Assembly (NCBI RefSeq): GCF_000429225.1
Contig: NZ_AUBL01000013.1
Location: 1 to 64,000 of the forward strand
DNA from: Actinomyces dentalis DSM 19115
Lineage (GTDB): Bacteria; Actinomycetota; Actinomycetes; Actinomycetales; Actinomycetaceae
DNA: 64,000 bases
Direction: 5' to 3'
The notes under the pieces are model-generated. The model was not told where the DNA came from. It searched no databases and saw only the letters and a list, made by a program, of their open reading frames with translations. A program made the translations under genes and the position numbers. This document shows positions 18,093-26,671 of the stretch, piece by piece (the stretch's first letter is position 1; each line of letters starts with the position of its first letter).

Positions 18093-18437
18093 TCAGCCCT
18101 TCGCGTCGACGTCCACCATGACCAGCTGCATGCGGCAGGGGGTCACCGCGGTCAGGGCGTGGCGGTCGCCCGGGGCCAGGTAGATGACGTCGCCGGCCTT
18201 CATGCGCTCGGTGCGCTCGCCGATGGAGAAGTCCATCTCTCCCTCCAGGAGGGTGACGACGACGGCCTTGGTGGAGGCGTGCTCGGTGAGCATCTGCCCG
18301 GCGTCGAAGGTGAAGACGACGGTGCGCAGCACATCGTTGTTGACCACGACGCGGGAGGTGGTGGCCTCCTCGCTGATGGGCAGGGACTCGTTGAGGCCGA
18401 GGCGGAAGAGGGACTCGGTCACGGGGGTGGTGGACAT
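18093..18437 (-). CDS. Small cupin-domain protein
   Basis: 114 residues, one cupin barrel. Metal-ligand pattern: EHASTKAVVVTLLEGEMDF (first motif, one His visible) and GDVIYLAPGDRHAL (second motif with His). The ATG at 18437 has AAGAAAGGAAT upstream. It is the last gene of the ABC importer group (ATPase, binding protein, permease, cupin), 70 bp behind the permease. Function unknown; the context suggests handling or sensing of the imported ligand (inference). Confidence 0.75.
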   Translation of the reverse strand: MSTTPVTESLFRLGLNESLPISEEATTSRVVVNNDVLRTVVFTFDAGQMLTEHASTKAVVVTLLEGEMDFSIGERTERMKAGDVIYLAPGDRHALTAVTPCRMQLVMVDVDAKG

Positions 18438-18507
18438 ATCGGATTCCTTTCTTGCGGGGATGGTTGAAATTCGGTTGCCGGGCCGCGGTGCGGGGCGCCG
18501 GGCGGCG

Positions 18508-19278
18508 TCAGGTCGAGGGCCGGGCCAGCCTGCGGCGCAGCGGCCCCAGGACGCACAGCTCGAGGGCGAGCGTGAGTCCCGCCATGACGACGGACAGGGC
18601 GAAGACGTCGGCCGTCTCCAGGTTGGTGCGCGCCTGCTGGACCTGCGCGCCCAGCCCCGTGGTCGTGCTGAGCAGCTCGGACATGACGGTGACCCGCACC
18701 GACTGCCCCACGGCCACGGTCAGCGCCGACAGTACCGGAGGGGCCACCGCGGGCAGAATGATCCGGCGCACGGTCCACGCCCGGCTCCGGGCGAAGACCC
18801 TGGCCATGTCCAGCAGGTCGGCATCGACGCCCGCCACGGCGTCGCGCACGGCGGTGGTCAGCAGGGGCAGTGTCACCAGGGCGACCACGAGGACGACGAC
18901 CCCGGCGGTGGGCCCCAGCCAGATCATGCCCACCACGACGATGACGATCGGCGGCACGGACATGAGCACCTGCACCCACGAGTCCAGCAGCTCGCGCAGC
19001 CACGGCCACGTCCCCATCGCCCAGCCCAGCGGCAGCCCGATCAGGCAGGAGATGCCGAGCCCGACGGCGCCGCGCTCGACGGTGAGCAGGAGCGCGGCGC
19101 CGAGCTCCTCGTCGCGGATGAGCCCGAGCAGCGCCGTCCAGGTGGTCCGCGGGCCCGGCAGCACGTACTCGGGCTGAGTGCGGGCCGCCGCGTGCCAGAT
19201 GAGCACCGCCAGCGCGATGCCCGTCCACCACAGCAGGGCGGAGCGCAGCCGCTCGGCCCCGGATCGCCGCCGAGGCAT
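18508..19278 (-). CDS. ABC importer permease (SsuC/TauC type)
   Basis: 256 residues, six membrane segments, binding-protein-dependent permease family (LLLTVERGAVGLGISCLIGL; SVPPIVIVVVGMIWLG; the EAA-type loop around ARVFARSRAWTVRRIILPAV). The ATG at 19278 overlaps the stop of the binding-protein gene (ATGA). Members import sulfonates, nitrate, thiamine precursors or similar small ligands; the ligand here is not clear. Part of a minus-strand operon from 21146 down to 18093. Confidence 0.82.
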   Translation of the reverse strand: MPRRRSGAERLRSALLWWTGIALAVLIWHAAARTQPEYVLPGPRTTWTALLGLIRDEELGAALLLTVERGAVGLGISCLIGLPLGWAMGTWPWLRELLDSWVQVLMSVPPIVIVVVGMIWLGPTAGVVVLVVALVTLPLLTTAVRDAVAGVDADLLDMARVFARSRAWTVRRIILPAVAPPVLSALTVAVGQSVRVTVMSELLSTTTGLGAQVQQARTNLETADVFALSVVMAGLTLALELCVLGPLRRRLARPST

Positions 19279-20324
19279 CAGCGCGGGTCGGCGACGTAGA
19301 AGTCCGCGGCCGGCAGGGACCCGCCGATGATGTCGGGGTTGAGCGTGGACAGCCTTGTGTAGAAGTCCTCCAGTTCGCTCTTGGCGTCGGCGGCGGCGAC
19401 GATCTTGAGCTGCAGGCGCGGGATGACCTCCTTGACGACCGGGGCGGGCACGTCGTTGGCGCTCGAGATCGCCGCCACCGTCTCCTCCGACATGGCGTTG
19501 ACGTCCTCGACGGCCGCCTCGAGCTCGCTCAGGACGGCGCCGACGAGGGCGGAGTTCTCGGTGAGCGCGCTGGGCATGACCAGGCCGGCCATGGGGAAGC
19601 GGGCCTCGCCGCCGGTGACCTCGGCCCACAGCGCCTGGAGGTCGACCGTGCGCTCCAGGCTCTTGCCCTGCTGCTGGGCCTTGGCGAGGCTGACGCTGGC
19701 CGGGTGCTCGGGCAGGACGGCGTACTCGACCTCCCCGGTCAGCAGCGCGTTCAGCGCCCCCTGACCGTCGGGGTAGGGCGTGATGGTCAGGTCGGAGTCG
19801 GCGCTCCACCCCTTCTGCCCGAGCAGGTAGCGGAAGACGAGGTCGGGCATATTGCCCGGCATGGGCACGCCCACCTGCTTGCCGCGCAGCGCCTCCAGGC
19901 CCTGGGCGGCCGAGCCCGAGGGGCCGATGACGTAGAGCATGCCCCACACCTGCATGGCGACCAGGCGCACCGGCACGCCCTTGTTGAACAGGTTCGCGGC
20001 GGCGTAGGAGGGGGTCGCCGCCAGGTCCGTCTCCCCGTTGACGAGCAGCGACTTGAGCACGTCGACGCTGGCCCAGTTGTCCTTCTTGACCTCCCCGACG
20101 ACGCCGTCGAGGTGGCCGTAGGTGCCGAAGGAGGTCATGGGGGCGGCGTAGGCGAGGGTGGTGGGGGTGTGGACGCGCAGGACGTCGAGGGGCCCGGCCC
20201 CGGTTCCCGAGGGGCCGGCGGATCCGGCGGCCGCCGGGGCGCCCTTGGAGGAGCAGGCGGTCAGGACCGCGGGGGTCAGCAGGCCGATGCCGGCCAGGGA
20301 GAGGAGGGAGCGGCGCTTGATCAT
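19278..20324 (-). CDS. ABC importer solute-binding lipoprotein (NMT1/THI5-like)
   Basis: 348 residues. Lipoprotein signal MIKRRSLLSLAGIGLLTPAV with lipobox LTAC near residue 24. The mature protein has the NMT1/SsuA-like fold features: GVVGEVKKDNWASVDVL, LVNGETDLAATPSYAAANLF, KGVPVRLVAMQVWGMLYVI and GKQVGVPMPGNMPDLVFRYL. AACGAAAGGAACCCCGC precedes the ATG at 20324. It gives the operon its specificity, but the ligand is unassigned. A DtxR-like box before the operon points to iron-related regulation (inference). Confidence 0.83.
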   Translation of the reverse strand: MIKRRSLLSLAGIGLLTPAVLTACSSKGAPAAAGSAGPSGTGAGPLDVLRVHTPTTLAYAAPMTSFGTYGHLDGVVGEVKKDNWASVDVLKSLLVNGETDLAATPSYAAANLFNKGVPVRLVAMQVWGMLYVIGPSGSAAQGLEALRGKQVGVPMPGNMPDLVFRYLLGQKGWSADSDLTITPYPDGQGALNALLTGEVEYAVLPEHPASVSLAKAQQQGKSLERTVDLQALWAEVTGGEARFPMAGLVMPSALTENSALVGAVLSELEAAVEDVNAMSEETVAAISSANDVPAPVVKEVIPRLQLKIVAAADAKSELEDFYTRLSTLNPDIIGGSLPAADFYVADPR

Positions 20325-20450
20325 GCGGGGTTCCTTTCGTTGAGCGGAGTGGTCGGCGGACGTGCGGTCGGGGATCCCGATCGGTTCGTGACGGGGCTGT
20401 TGGCGGCGGGTCGGACGGTGACGGGGCCGGGGGCGACGGCGCCCGGTCGC

Positions 20451-21146
20451 TCAGGCGGTCAGGCGCCAGGTGCCGGGCGGGCCGTCCAGGTGCAGGTGGA
20501 GGTGGGAGACCTCCTCGGCCTCCTCGGGGTCGTGGGTCACCCAGACGGTCACCACGCTCTGGTCGGCGAGGAGCTCGATGAGGTCGGTCCGCAGGGCGGC
20601 CGCCAGCGGGCGGTCCAGGGCCGAGAAGGGCTCGTCGACGAGCAGGAGGGCCGGCGAGGCGGCCAGCGCCCGGGCGATGGCCACGCGCTGGCGCATGCCG
20701 CCCGACAGCCGCGCCGGGGGCAGGTGGCCCGCGCCGGCCAGCCCCACGCGCTCGAGCCACTGCACCGCCGTCAGGTCCGGCGCGGGGCCGTCCACAATGA
20801 GCGAGATATTGCGGTGCGCGGAGTACCAGGGCAGGAGGCGCGGCTCCTGGAACACCTGGGACAGGCGGCCGGCGGGGCGCGCGACGGCGCCGCCGTCGGT
20901 GGGGGACAGGCCGGAGACGGCCCGCAGGAGCGTCGTCTTGCCCGCGCCCGAGGGGCCGGTGACGGCCAGGGTCTGTCCGGGGCGGACCGTGAGCGACAGG
21001 TCGTCCACGAGGGTGAGGCCGCGGCGCACCATGGTCACGTGCTCCAGGACCAGGTCGGCGCCCGTGGCGCCGGAGCCCGCGCCGGCGCCCGCCGCGGGGC
21101 CGGTGCGGGCGCCGCGGGCGCGCGGGGCGGCGTCGACGGTCGGCAT
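20451..21146 (-). CDS. ABC importer ATP-binding protein
   Basis: 231 residues. Walker A GPSGAGKTT, Q-loop SQVFQEPRLLPW, signature LSGGMRQRVAIARAL, Walker B LLLVDEPFSALDR, H-loop VWVTHDPEEA, the set typical of SsuB/TauB/NitD-type ATPases. The first 28 residues are Gly/Ala-rich, so a shorter start is possible. ATG at 21146 preceded by CAAGGAGGG. First gene of the operon; a 126-bp gap separates it from the binding protein. A TTAGGCTTCCC-containing dyad lies 25 bp upstream. Confidence 0.83.
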   Translation of the reverse strand: MPTVDAAPRARGARTGPAAGAGAGSGATGADLVLEHVTMVRRGLTLVDDLSLTVRPGQTLAVTGPSGAGKTTLLRAVSGLSPTDGGAVARPAGRLSQVFQEPRLLPWYSAHRNISLIVDGPAPDLTAVQWLERVGLAGAGHLPPARLSGGMRQRVAIARALAASPALLLVDEPFSALDRPLAAALRTDLIELLADQSVVTVWVTHDPEEAEEVSHLHLHLDGPPGTWRLTA

Positions 21147-21170
21147 TTTCCCTCCTTGAGCCGTTATAAA

Positions 21171-21189
21171 TAGGCTGAGGGAAGCCTAA
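21171..21189 (-). promoter_or_regulatory. Putative DtxR/IdeR-type box before the ABC importer
   Basis: Read on the minus strand the site is TTAGGCTTCCCTCAGCCTA, a 19-bp imperfect dyad, about 25 bp before the ATPase start and next to an AT-rich TTATAA-like stretch. The 12-mer GTTAGGCTTCCC is shared exactly with the box before the IrtAB-like genes (32488-32506). Regulator assignment is inferred. Confidence 0.5.
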
Positions 21190-21338
21190 CCCACCGACTC
21201 CCCCTCCGGCGGGTGCGCTCCCTCACGGCGCGATCGGGGCGGGCGGACCCTGTGCCGTGAGCGAAAGCGTCCGATCGCGGGCATGGGGCCCGCGCCCGCG
21301 GCGTTAGCGTTGGCGGGACTGAACATGAGAGGACTGAC

Positions 21339-21956
21339 GTGAGCGAGCACATCACGCCCAGGAGCGCCGAGCCCACCGGCGCCGGACTCGGCCTGACCGA
21401 CTCCATCTACAACCGCCTCCTCAAGGAGCGCATCATCTGGCTCGGCTCCGAGGTGCGCGACGACAACGCCAACGCCATCTGCGCCCAGATGCTGCTGCTC
21501 GACGCGGAGGACCCGGACAGGGACATCTACCTCTACATCAACAGCCCCGGCGGGTCCGTGACGGCCGGCATGGCCATCTACGACACCATGCAGTACGTCA
21601 AGCCCGACGTCGTCACCGTCGCCACGGGCCTGGCCGCCTCCATGGGGCAGTTCCTCCTGAGCGCCGGCGCCAAGGGCAAGCGCTACATCACCCCCCACGC
21701 TCGCGTGCTCATGCATCAGCCCTCCGGCGGGGCCGGCGGCTCGGCCACCGACATCCGCATCAACGCCGACCTCATCATCGCCATGAAGCACGAGCTCGCC
21801 GAGATCACCGCCGCCCACACGGGCCACAGCATCGAGCAGATCCTCGCCGACTCCGACCGCGACCACTGGTTCAGCGCCGCGGAGGCCCTCGACTACGGCT
21901 TCGTGGACCACATCGTGTCCTCGTCGCGCGAGATCCAGCAGAACGGAGAGAACTGA
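21339..21956 (+). CDS. clpP1: ATP-dependent Clp protease proteolytic subunit 1
   Basis: 205 residues. Catalytic Ser101 in [11 protein letters not shown], His in [11 protein letters not shown], with the downstream Asp region, all as in ClpP. GTG start at 21339, GAGAGGA upstream. It forms a mixed barrel with ClpP2 in actinobacteria, fed by ClpX or ClpC. The stop is 1 base before the clpP2 start, so the two are co-transcribed. Confidence 0.95.
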   Translation: MSEHITPRSAEPTGAGLGLTDSIYNRLLKERIIWLGSEVRDDNANAICAQMLLLDAEDPDRDIYLYINSPGGSVTAGMAIYDTMQYVKPDVVTVATGLAASMGQFLLSAGAKGKRYITPHARVLMHQPSGGAGGSATDIRINADLIIAMKHELAEITAAHTGHSIEQILADSDRDHWFSAAEALDYGFVDHIVSSSREIQQNGEN

Positions 21957-21957
21957 G

Positions 21958-22647
21958 ATGACGTCCCGCCCCTACTTCGAGGCCCTGGCCCGCCAGGTCG
22001 AGGCCGGCGGCCCGGCCCTGGCCCCGCCCGTGGCGCGCTACGTCATGCCGCAGTTCGAGGAGCGCACCGCCTACGGCTTCAAGCGCCAGGACGCCTACTC
22101 CAAGCTCTTCGAGGACCGCATCGTCTTCCTGGGCGTCCAGGTCGACGACGCCTCCGCCGACGACGTCATGGCCCAGCTCCTCGTCCTGGAGTCCCAGGAC
22201 CCCGACGGCCTGATCACCATGTACATCAACAGCCCCGGCGGCTCCTTCACGGCCCTGACGGCCATCTACGACACCATGCAGTTCATCAGGCCGCAGGTGC
22301 AGACGGTGTGCCTGGGGCAGGCCGCCTCCGCCGCGGCCGTGCTGCTGGCCGCCGGCAGCGAGGGCAAGCGCCTGGCCCTGCCCAACGCCCGCATCCTCAT
22401 CCACCAGCCCGCCATGGAGGGCATGCACGGCCAGGCCTCCGACATCGAGATCGTCGCCAACGAGATCGACCGCATGCGCGCCTGGCTGGAGGACACCCTG
22501 GCCACCCATACGGGCCAGCCCCGCGAGAAGGTCCACGCCGACCTGGAGCGCGACACGATCCTGACCGCGCAGGCCGCCAAGGACTACGGACTGGTGGACC
22601 AGGTCCTCGCCTCCCGCAAGGCCCCCCGCTCACCGCACTCCGCCTGA
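21958..22647 (+). CDS. clpP2: ATP-dependent Clp protease proteolytic subunit 2
   Basis: 229 residues. Catalytic Ser in [13 protein letters not shown] and His in [29 protein letters not shown] is the conserved core. N-terminus longer than ClpP1 by about 25 residues, with a propeptide-like stretch ([18 protein letters not shown]) expected to be processed in the barrel. Starts 1 base after clpP1. A strong hairpin (22684-22722) ends the pair before clpX. Confidence 0.95.
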   Translation: MTSRPYFEALARQVEAGGPALAPPVARYVMPQFEERTAYGFKRQDAYSKLFEDRIVFLGVQVDDASADDVMAQLLVLESQDPDGLITMYINSPGGSFTALTAIYDTMQFIRPQVQTVCLGQAASAAAVLLAAGSEGKRLALPNARILIHQPAMEGMHGQASDIEIVANEIDRMRAWLEDTLATHTGQPREKVHADLERDTILTAQAAKDYGLVDQVLASRKAPRSPHSA

Positions 22648-22683
22648 GCGGCGGGCGAGAACGGCACCGGCATGAACGCCCTC

Positions 22684-22722
22684 CGAGCCCGACGGCGCAG
22701 CTCGCCTGCGCCGTCGGGCTCG
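22684..22722 (+). terminator. Hairpin terminator after clpP2
   Basis: Perfect 17-bp stem (22684-22700 with 22706-22722), 5-base loop CTCGC, followed by AACGGTTT. It suggests clpX has its own promoter in 22723-22888. Confidence 0.8.
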
Positions 22723-22888
22723 AACGGTTTGCGGAAGTCGACAAAGATGCGGCGAGTGAGCAGTTGCCGGGCGGTTCTCGGCGCGCCCCGCCGTCTCGGG
22801 GTGCCGAACACCCTAGGCTTACAGCATCTAAGGGAGGATCCCTCATCCCCACATCCCCCATCCCGCTCAATCAAACGGAGGAATTCTG

Positions 22889-24181
22889 GTGGCACGCAGC
22901 GCTGAGAGTGTCGACCTGCTCAAGTGCTCCTTCTGCGGCAAGAGTCAGAAGCAGGTCAAGAAGCTCATTGCCGGTCCCGGTGTCTACATCTGCGACGAGT
23001 GCATAGAGCTGTGCAACGAGATCGTGGACGAGGAGCTCGGGGAGTCCGCCGCCGGCGTGCCCCTCGAGCTGCCCAAGCCGCAGGAGATCTTCGACTTCCT
23101 CAATCAGTACGTCATCGGCCAGGAGAGCGCCAAGCGCGCCATGAGCGTGGCCGTCTACAACCATTACAAGCGCGTCCAGGTGCGCGAGCGCTCCGTGGCC
23201 GAGGGCGACGGCCTGGAGCTGGGCAAGTCCAACATCCTCCTGCTCGGGCCCACGGGCACGGGCAAGACCCACCTGGCCCGCACGCTCGCCCGCCTGCTCG
23301 ACGTGCCCTTCGCCATCGTCGACGCCACCGCCCTGACCGAGGCCGGCTACGTGGGCGAGGACGTGGAGAACATCCTCCTCAAGCTCATCCAGGCGGCCGA
23401 CGGCGACGTCAAGCGGGCGGAGAAGGGCATCATCTACATCGACGAGATCGACAAGATCGGCCGGAAGGCGGAGAACCCGTCGATCACCCGCGACGTATCC
23501 GGCGAGGGCGTGCAGCAGGCCCTGCTCAAGATCATCGAGGGCACCACGGCCTCCGTGCCGCCCGGCGGCGGGCGCAAGCACCCCCACCAGGAGTTCCTGG
23601 AGATCGACACCACCAACATCCTGTTCATCGCCGCCGGCGCCTTCGCCGGCATCGAGGACATCGTCCGCCAGCGCGAGCGCAAGGAGTCAGGGGCGCAGAC
23701 GCTCGGCTTCGGCGGGATCCTGGCCGGGGAGAAGAAGGACGTCTTCGCCTCCCAGGTCCGCCCCGAGGACCTGCACAAGTTCGGCCTCATCCCCGAGTTC
23801 ATCGGCCGCCTGCCCGTCATCGCCACCGTCCAGGACCTGGGGGTGGCCGAGCTCATGCGGGTGATGACCGAGCCGAAGAACGCCCTGGTCTCGCAGTACC
23901 AGTACCTCTTCAGCCTCGACGGCGTGGAGCTGGAGCTGACCAACGACGCCATCGAGGCCGTGGCCGAGCTCGCCCTGACGCGCAAGACCGGTGCGCGCGG
24001 CCTGACCTCCATCGTCGAGGAGGTGCTGGGCGACGCCATGTTCGAAGTCCCCTCCCTGCCCGAGGTCGGGCGCGTCGTCGTCGACGGCGACACCGTGCGC
24101 GGGCGGTGCAGGCCCCGCTACGAGGCGGGCTCGGGGACCCTGGCGGCGACCATGAAGAGCGGCCGGAGCCGAACCGCATGA
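22889..24181 (+). CDS. clpX: ATP-dependent Clp protease ATP-binding subunit ClpX
   Basis: 430 residues, AAA+ unfoldase. N-terminal zinc-binding domain with C-x2-C...C-x2-C (CSFCGKSQ...CDECIELC), Walker A GPTGTGKT, Walker [12 protein letters not shown], the substrate-translocation loop motif GYVGEDVE and sensor/arginine regions ([12 protein letters not shown]). GTG start at 22889, CGGAGGAATTC upstream. Feeds substrates to the ClpP1P2 barrel encoded just upstream. The stop overlaps the chorismate mutase start (ATGA), coupling two functionally unrelated genes. Confidence 0.96.
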   Translation: MARSAESVDLLKCSFCGKSQKQVKKLIAGPGVYICDECIELCNEIVDEELGESAAGVPLELPKPQEIFDFLNQYVIGQESAKRAMSVAVYNHYKRVQVRERSVAEGDGLELGKSNILLLGPTGTGKTHLARTLARLLDVPFAIVDATALTEAGYVGEDVENILLKLIQAADGDVKRAEKGIIYIDEIDKIGRKAENPSITRDVSGEGVQQALLKIIEGTTASVPPGGGRKHPHQEFLEIDTTNILFIAAGAFAGIEDIVRQRERKESGAQTLGFGGILAGEKKDVFASQVRPEDLHKFGLIPEFIGRLPVIATVQDLGVAELMRVMTEPKNALVSQYQYLFSLDGVELELTNDAIEAVAELALTRKTGARGLTSIVEEVLGDAMFEVPSLPEVGRVVVDGDTVRGRCRPRYEAGSGTLAATMKSGRSRTA

Positions 24182-24528
24182 GCGCGGCGCCGCCCGGCCC
24201 GCCCGATCGGCGGGCCGAGGGGGATGCGGGCGCCGTGCCGCCCCGGCTCGCCGCCTACCGCGCCACCATCGACAATCTCGACGCCGCCCTGGTGCACCTG
24301 CTCGCCGAGCGCTTCCGGTGCACCCAGCAGGTGGGGGTGCTCAAGGCCGAGCTCGACCTGCCGCCGTCGGACCCGGCCCGCGAGGAGCGGCAGGTGGCGC
24401 GGCTGCGCGAGCTCGCCGCGCAGTCGGGCCTCGACCCGGTCTTCGCCGAGAAATTCTTCGCCTTCGTCGTGGCCGAGGTCATCCGCCACCACGAGGCCAT
24501 CCGTCAGGACGCGGTCCGACGGCGCTGA
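24178..24528 (+). CDS. Chorismate mutase (AroQ class)
   Basis: 116 residues. All-helical chorismate mutase domain from about residue 26 ([20 protein letters not shown], then [37 protein letters not shown]). It converts chorismate to prephenate at the start of Phe/Tyr synthesis. The first 25 residues are a Pro/Gly-rich tail. ATG overlaps the clpX stop. No other aromatic-pathway gene nearby. Confidence 0.85.
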   Translation: MSAAPPGPPDRRAEGDAGAVPPRLAAYRATIDNLDAALVHLLAERFRCTQQVGVLKAELDLPPSDPAREERQVARLRELAAQSGLDPVFAEKFFAFVVAEVIRHHEAIRQDAVRRR

Positions 24529-24632
24529 GCGGCGCCCCGCCCGGGCCGGGGTGCATGCGGCGGGGAGCCAGGACGTGACCGCCGCAGGGCCCCGCCCGGA
24601 GGGCCGGGGGTTCGCCGCGCCACGCCGGCGCC

Positions 24633-26537
24633 CTACTCCTGGGGGCCCTTCTTCTTGGAGGCGTAGATGTCGGCGATGGTGTCGGCGTGCACCTTCATGA
24701 CCTTCCCGCGCTTGACCTTCAGGGAGGGGGTCAGCAGGCCGTTGGCCTCGGTGAAGTCGGTGGTCAGCACCCGGAAGGAGCGGATGGACTCGGCGCGCGA
24801 GACCGCCCGGTTCGTGCGCGCCACCGCGCGGTCCAGGGCCGCCAGGACCCGCGGGTCGGTCGAGGCCTCGACGACGTCCATCTCCGGCAGGCCGTGGTTG
24901 CGCAGCCAGCCGGGCAGCATCTCGCGGTCCAGGGTGATGAGCGCGGAGATGAAGGGCTCGCCGTCGCCGATGACGACCACCTGGGAGACGAGCGGGTGCC
25001 CGCGCAGCCGGTCCTCCAGGATGGCGGGCGCGACGTTCTTGCCGCCCGCGGTGACGATGATCTCCTTCTTGCGGCCGGTGATCCTGATCCAGCCCTCGGA
25101 GTCGATCGCGCCGATGTCGCCGGTGCGGAACCAGCCGTCGGGCGTGAAGGACTGCGCGTCCGCGTCGGGGTTGTTGTGGTAGTGGCTGAAGATGCTCATG
25201 CCGCTGACCTCGATCTCGCCGTCGTCGCCCACCCGGGCCCGGGCGCCGCACACGGGCGGGCCCACGGTGCCGATCTTGTTGCACCAGGTGAGGTTGACGC
25301 TCACGGGCCCGAGGGTCTCGGTCAGGCCGTAGCCCTCGAGGATGATCAGGCCCAGGCCGCGGTAGAAGTGGCCCAGGCGCTCGCCCAGCGGCCCGCCGCC
25401 GGAGATCGCGTAGCGGGCGTTGGGGCCCAGCAGGTCGCGGATGCTGCGGTAGACGAGCCGGTCCGCCAGGGCGTGGGCGGCCCTGAGCTGGAGGGAGGGA
25501 CCGGCCTCGGCGTCCAGGGCGCGGGAGTACTCGATGGCGACCTTGGCGGCCCAGCGGAAGGTCCTGAGCTTGAGGCCGCCCCCGGCCTTGGCGTCCGCGG
25601 CGTTGTAGATCTTCTCCATGACGCGGGGCACCGCCAGCACGTAGGAGGGGCCGAAGCCCTTGAGGTCGGGCAGCAGGGTGGCCACGTCGGGGGTGTGGCC
25701 GAGCACGCCCTTGCCGGCGATGGCCAGCAGCTCCAGGCACCGGGCGTAGGAGTGCGCCAGCGGCAGGAACAGCAGCAGGCGCGTGTCCTCGGTGAAGAGC
25801 AGGTCGGGGATCCAGCGCACGCCGTTCCAGGCCAGGCCGGCCGCCATGAGGTGGGTGATCTCCACGCCCTTGGGCCTGCCGGTGGTGCCGGAGGTGTAGA
25901 TGATGGAGAAGACGTCGTCGCCGCTCACGGCCTGTGAGCGCGCGTCCAGGTCCTGGCGGCCCACCTCGCGGCCCGCCTCGGAGATGGTGGTCAGGGCGTC
26001 GCGGTCCAGGGACAGGACCCGCACCTCCTGCCCCTGGGGGTGGGCGGCGCGGAAGGCGTCGGCGGCCTGGCGGACGACGTGGGCCAGGGCGACCGACTCG
26101 GTGACGACCAGGCGGACCTGCGCGTCGGCGAGGATCCACTCGATCTGCTCGGCCGAGTCGGTCTCGTAGATGGGCACCGAGACCAGGCCCGCGCGGGCGA
26201 TGGCCATGTCCAGCAGGGTCCACTCGTAGGAGGTGTGCGCCATGATGCTCACGGCCTGGCCCTGCTCCAGGCCCAGGCCCATGAGCCCGGAGGCGATGCG
26301 GGCGACGTCCTCGCCGAAGCTGCGGGCCGAGACGGCGACCCAGGAGTTGCCCAGCGGGGACTTGCGCTCGATGATCGTGGACTGCGGGTCGCGGTCGATG
26401 CGGTCGGCGAGCAGCCACGGGACCGTCCAGGAGGAATCCGGCTCGGTGATGAGGTTGCTGGTCGCGGCGCCGTCGAGCATGAAGGGCCTGCCGGCGGCGG
26501 ACACGAGGGGCTGGCCTGAGGAGGATCGTGGACTCAC
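24633..26537 (-). CDS. Long-chain fatty-acid-CoA ligase (AMP-binding), copy 1
   Basis: 634 residues, adenylate-forming family, FadD15-like. P-loop YTSGTTGRPKGVEITH, A5 region YGLTETLGPVSVN, A7 DGWFRTGDIGAID, A8 ITGRKKEIIVTAGGKNVAP, and a C-terminal Lys (TPSLKVKRGKVMKVH). It activates long-chain fatty acids to acyl-CoA through an acyl-AMP, at the membrane. GTG start at 26537. The paralog upstream in the same direction (26672-28558) has nearly the same length and shares blocks such as LLTPSLKVKRG, so the pair is a tandem duplication that has since diverged. Confidence 0.9.
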   Translation of the reverse strand: MSPRSSSGQPLVSAAGRPFMLDGAATSNLITEPDSSWTVPWLLADRIDRDPQSTIIERKSPLGNSWVAVSARSFGEDVARIASGLMGLGLEQGQAVSIMAHTSYEWTLLDMAIARAGLVSVPIYETDSAEQIEWILADAQVRLVVTESVALAHVVRQAADAFRAAHPQGQEVRVLSLDRDALTTISEAGREVGRQDLDARSQAVSGDDVFSIIYTSGTTGRPKGVEITHLMAAGLAWNGVRWIPDLLFTEDTRLLLFLPLAHSYARCLELLAIAGKGVLGHTPDVATLLPDLKGFGPSYVLAVPRVMEKIYNAADAKAGGGLKLRTFRWAAKVAIEYSRALDAEAGPSLQLRAAHALADRLVYRSIRDLLGPNARYAISGGGPLGERLGHFYRGLGLIILEGYGLTETLGPVSVNLTWCNKIGTVGPPVCGARARVGDDGEIEVSGMSIFSHYHNNPDADAQSFTPDGWFRTGDIGAIDSEGWIRITGRKKEIIVTAGGKNVAPAILEDRLRGHPLVSQVVVIGDGEPFISALITLDREMLPGWLRNHGLPEMDVVEASTDPRVLAALDRAVARTNRAVSRAESIRSFRVLTTDFTEANGLLTPSLKVKRGKVMKVHADTIADIYASKKKGPQE

Positions 26538-26671
26538 CGGGACATTGTGTCAGGTCGGCCGGGGCGGGCAGGCCGCACCGACCGACAGATCCGACACTCA
26601 GTCTTGGGGGAATCCACGAATGACGTCCCCGTCGATCGTGGCCTCCCACAGGGCGGGGCCCGCCGCGGGGC

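Noticed and set aside
18508-20760. 750-codon open frame covering the ABC permease and more
   Set aside because: Only the last 257 codons match the permease; the upstream part overlaps the binding-protein gene in another frame, which is the real coding frame there.
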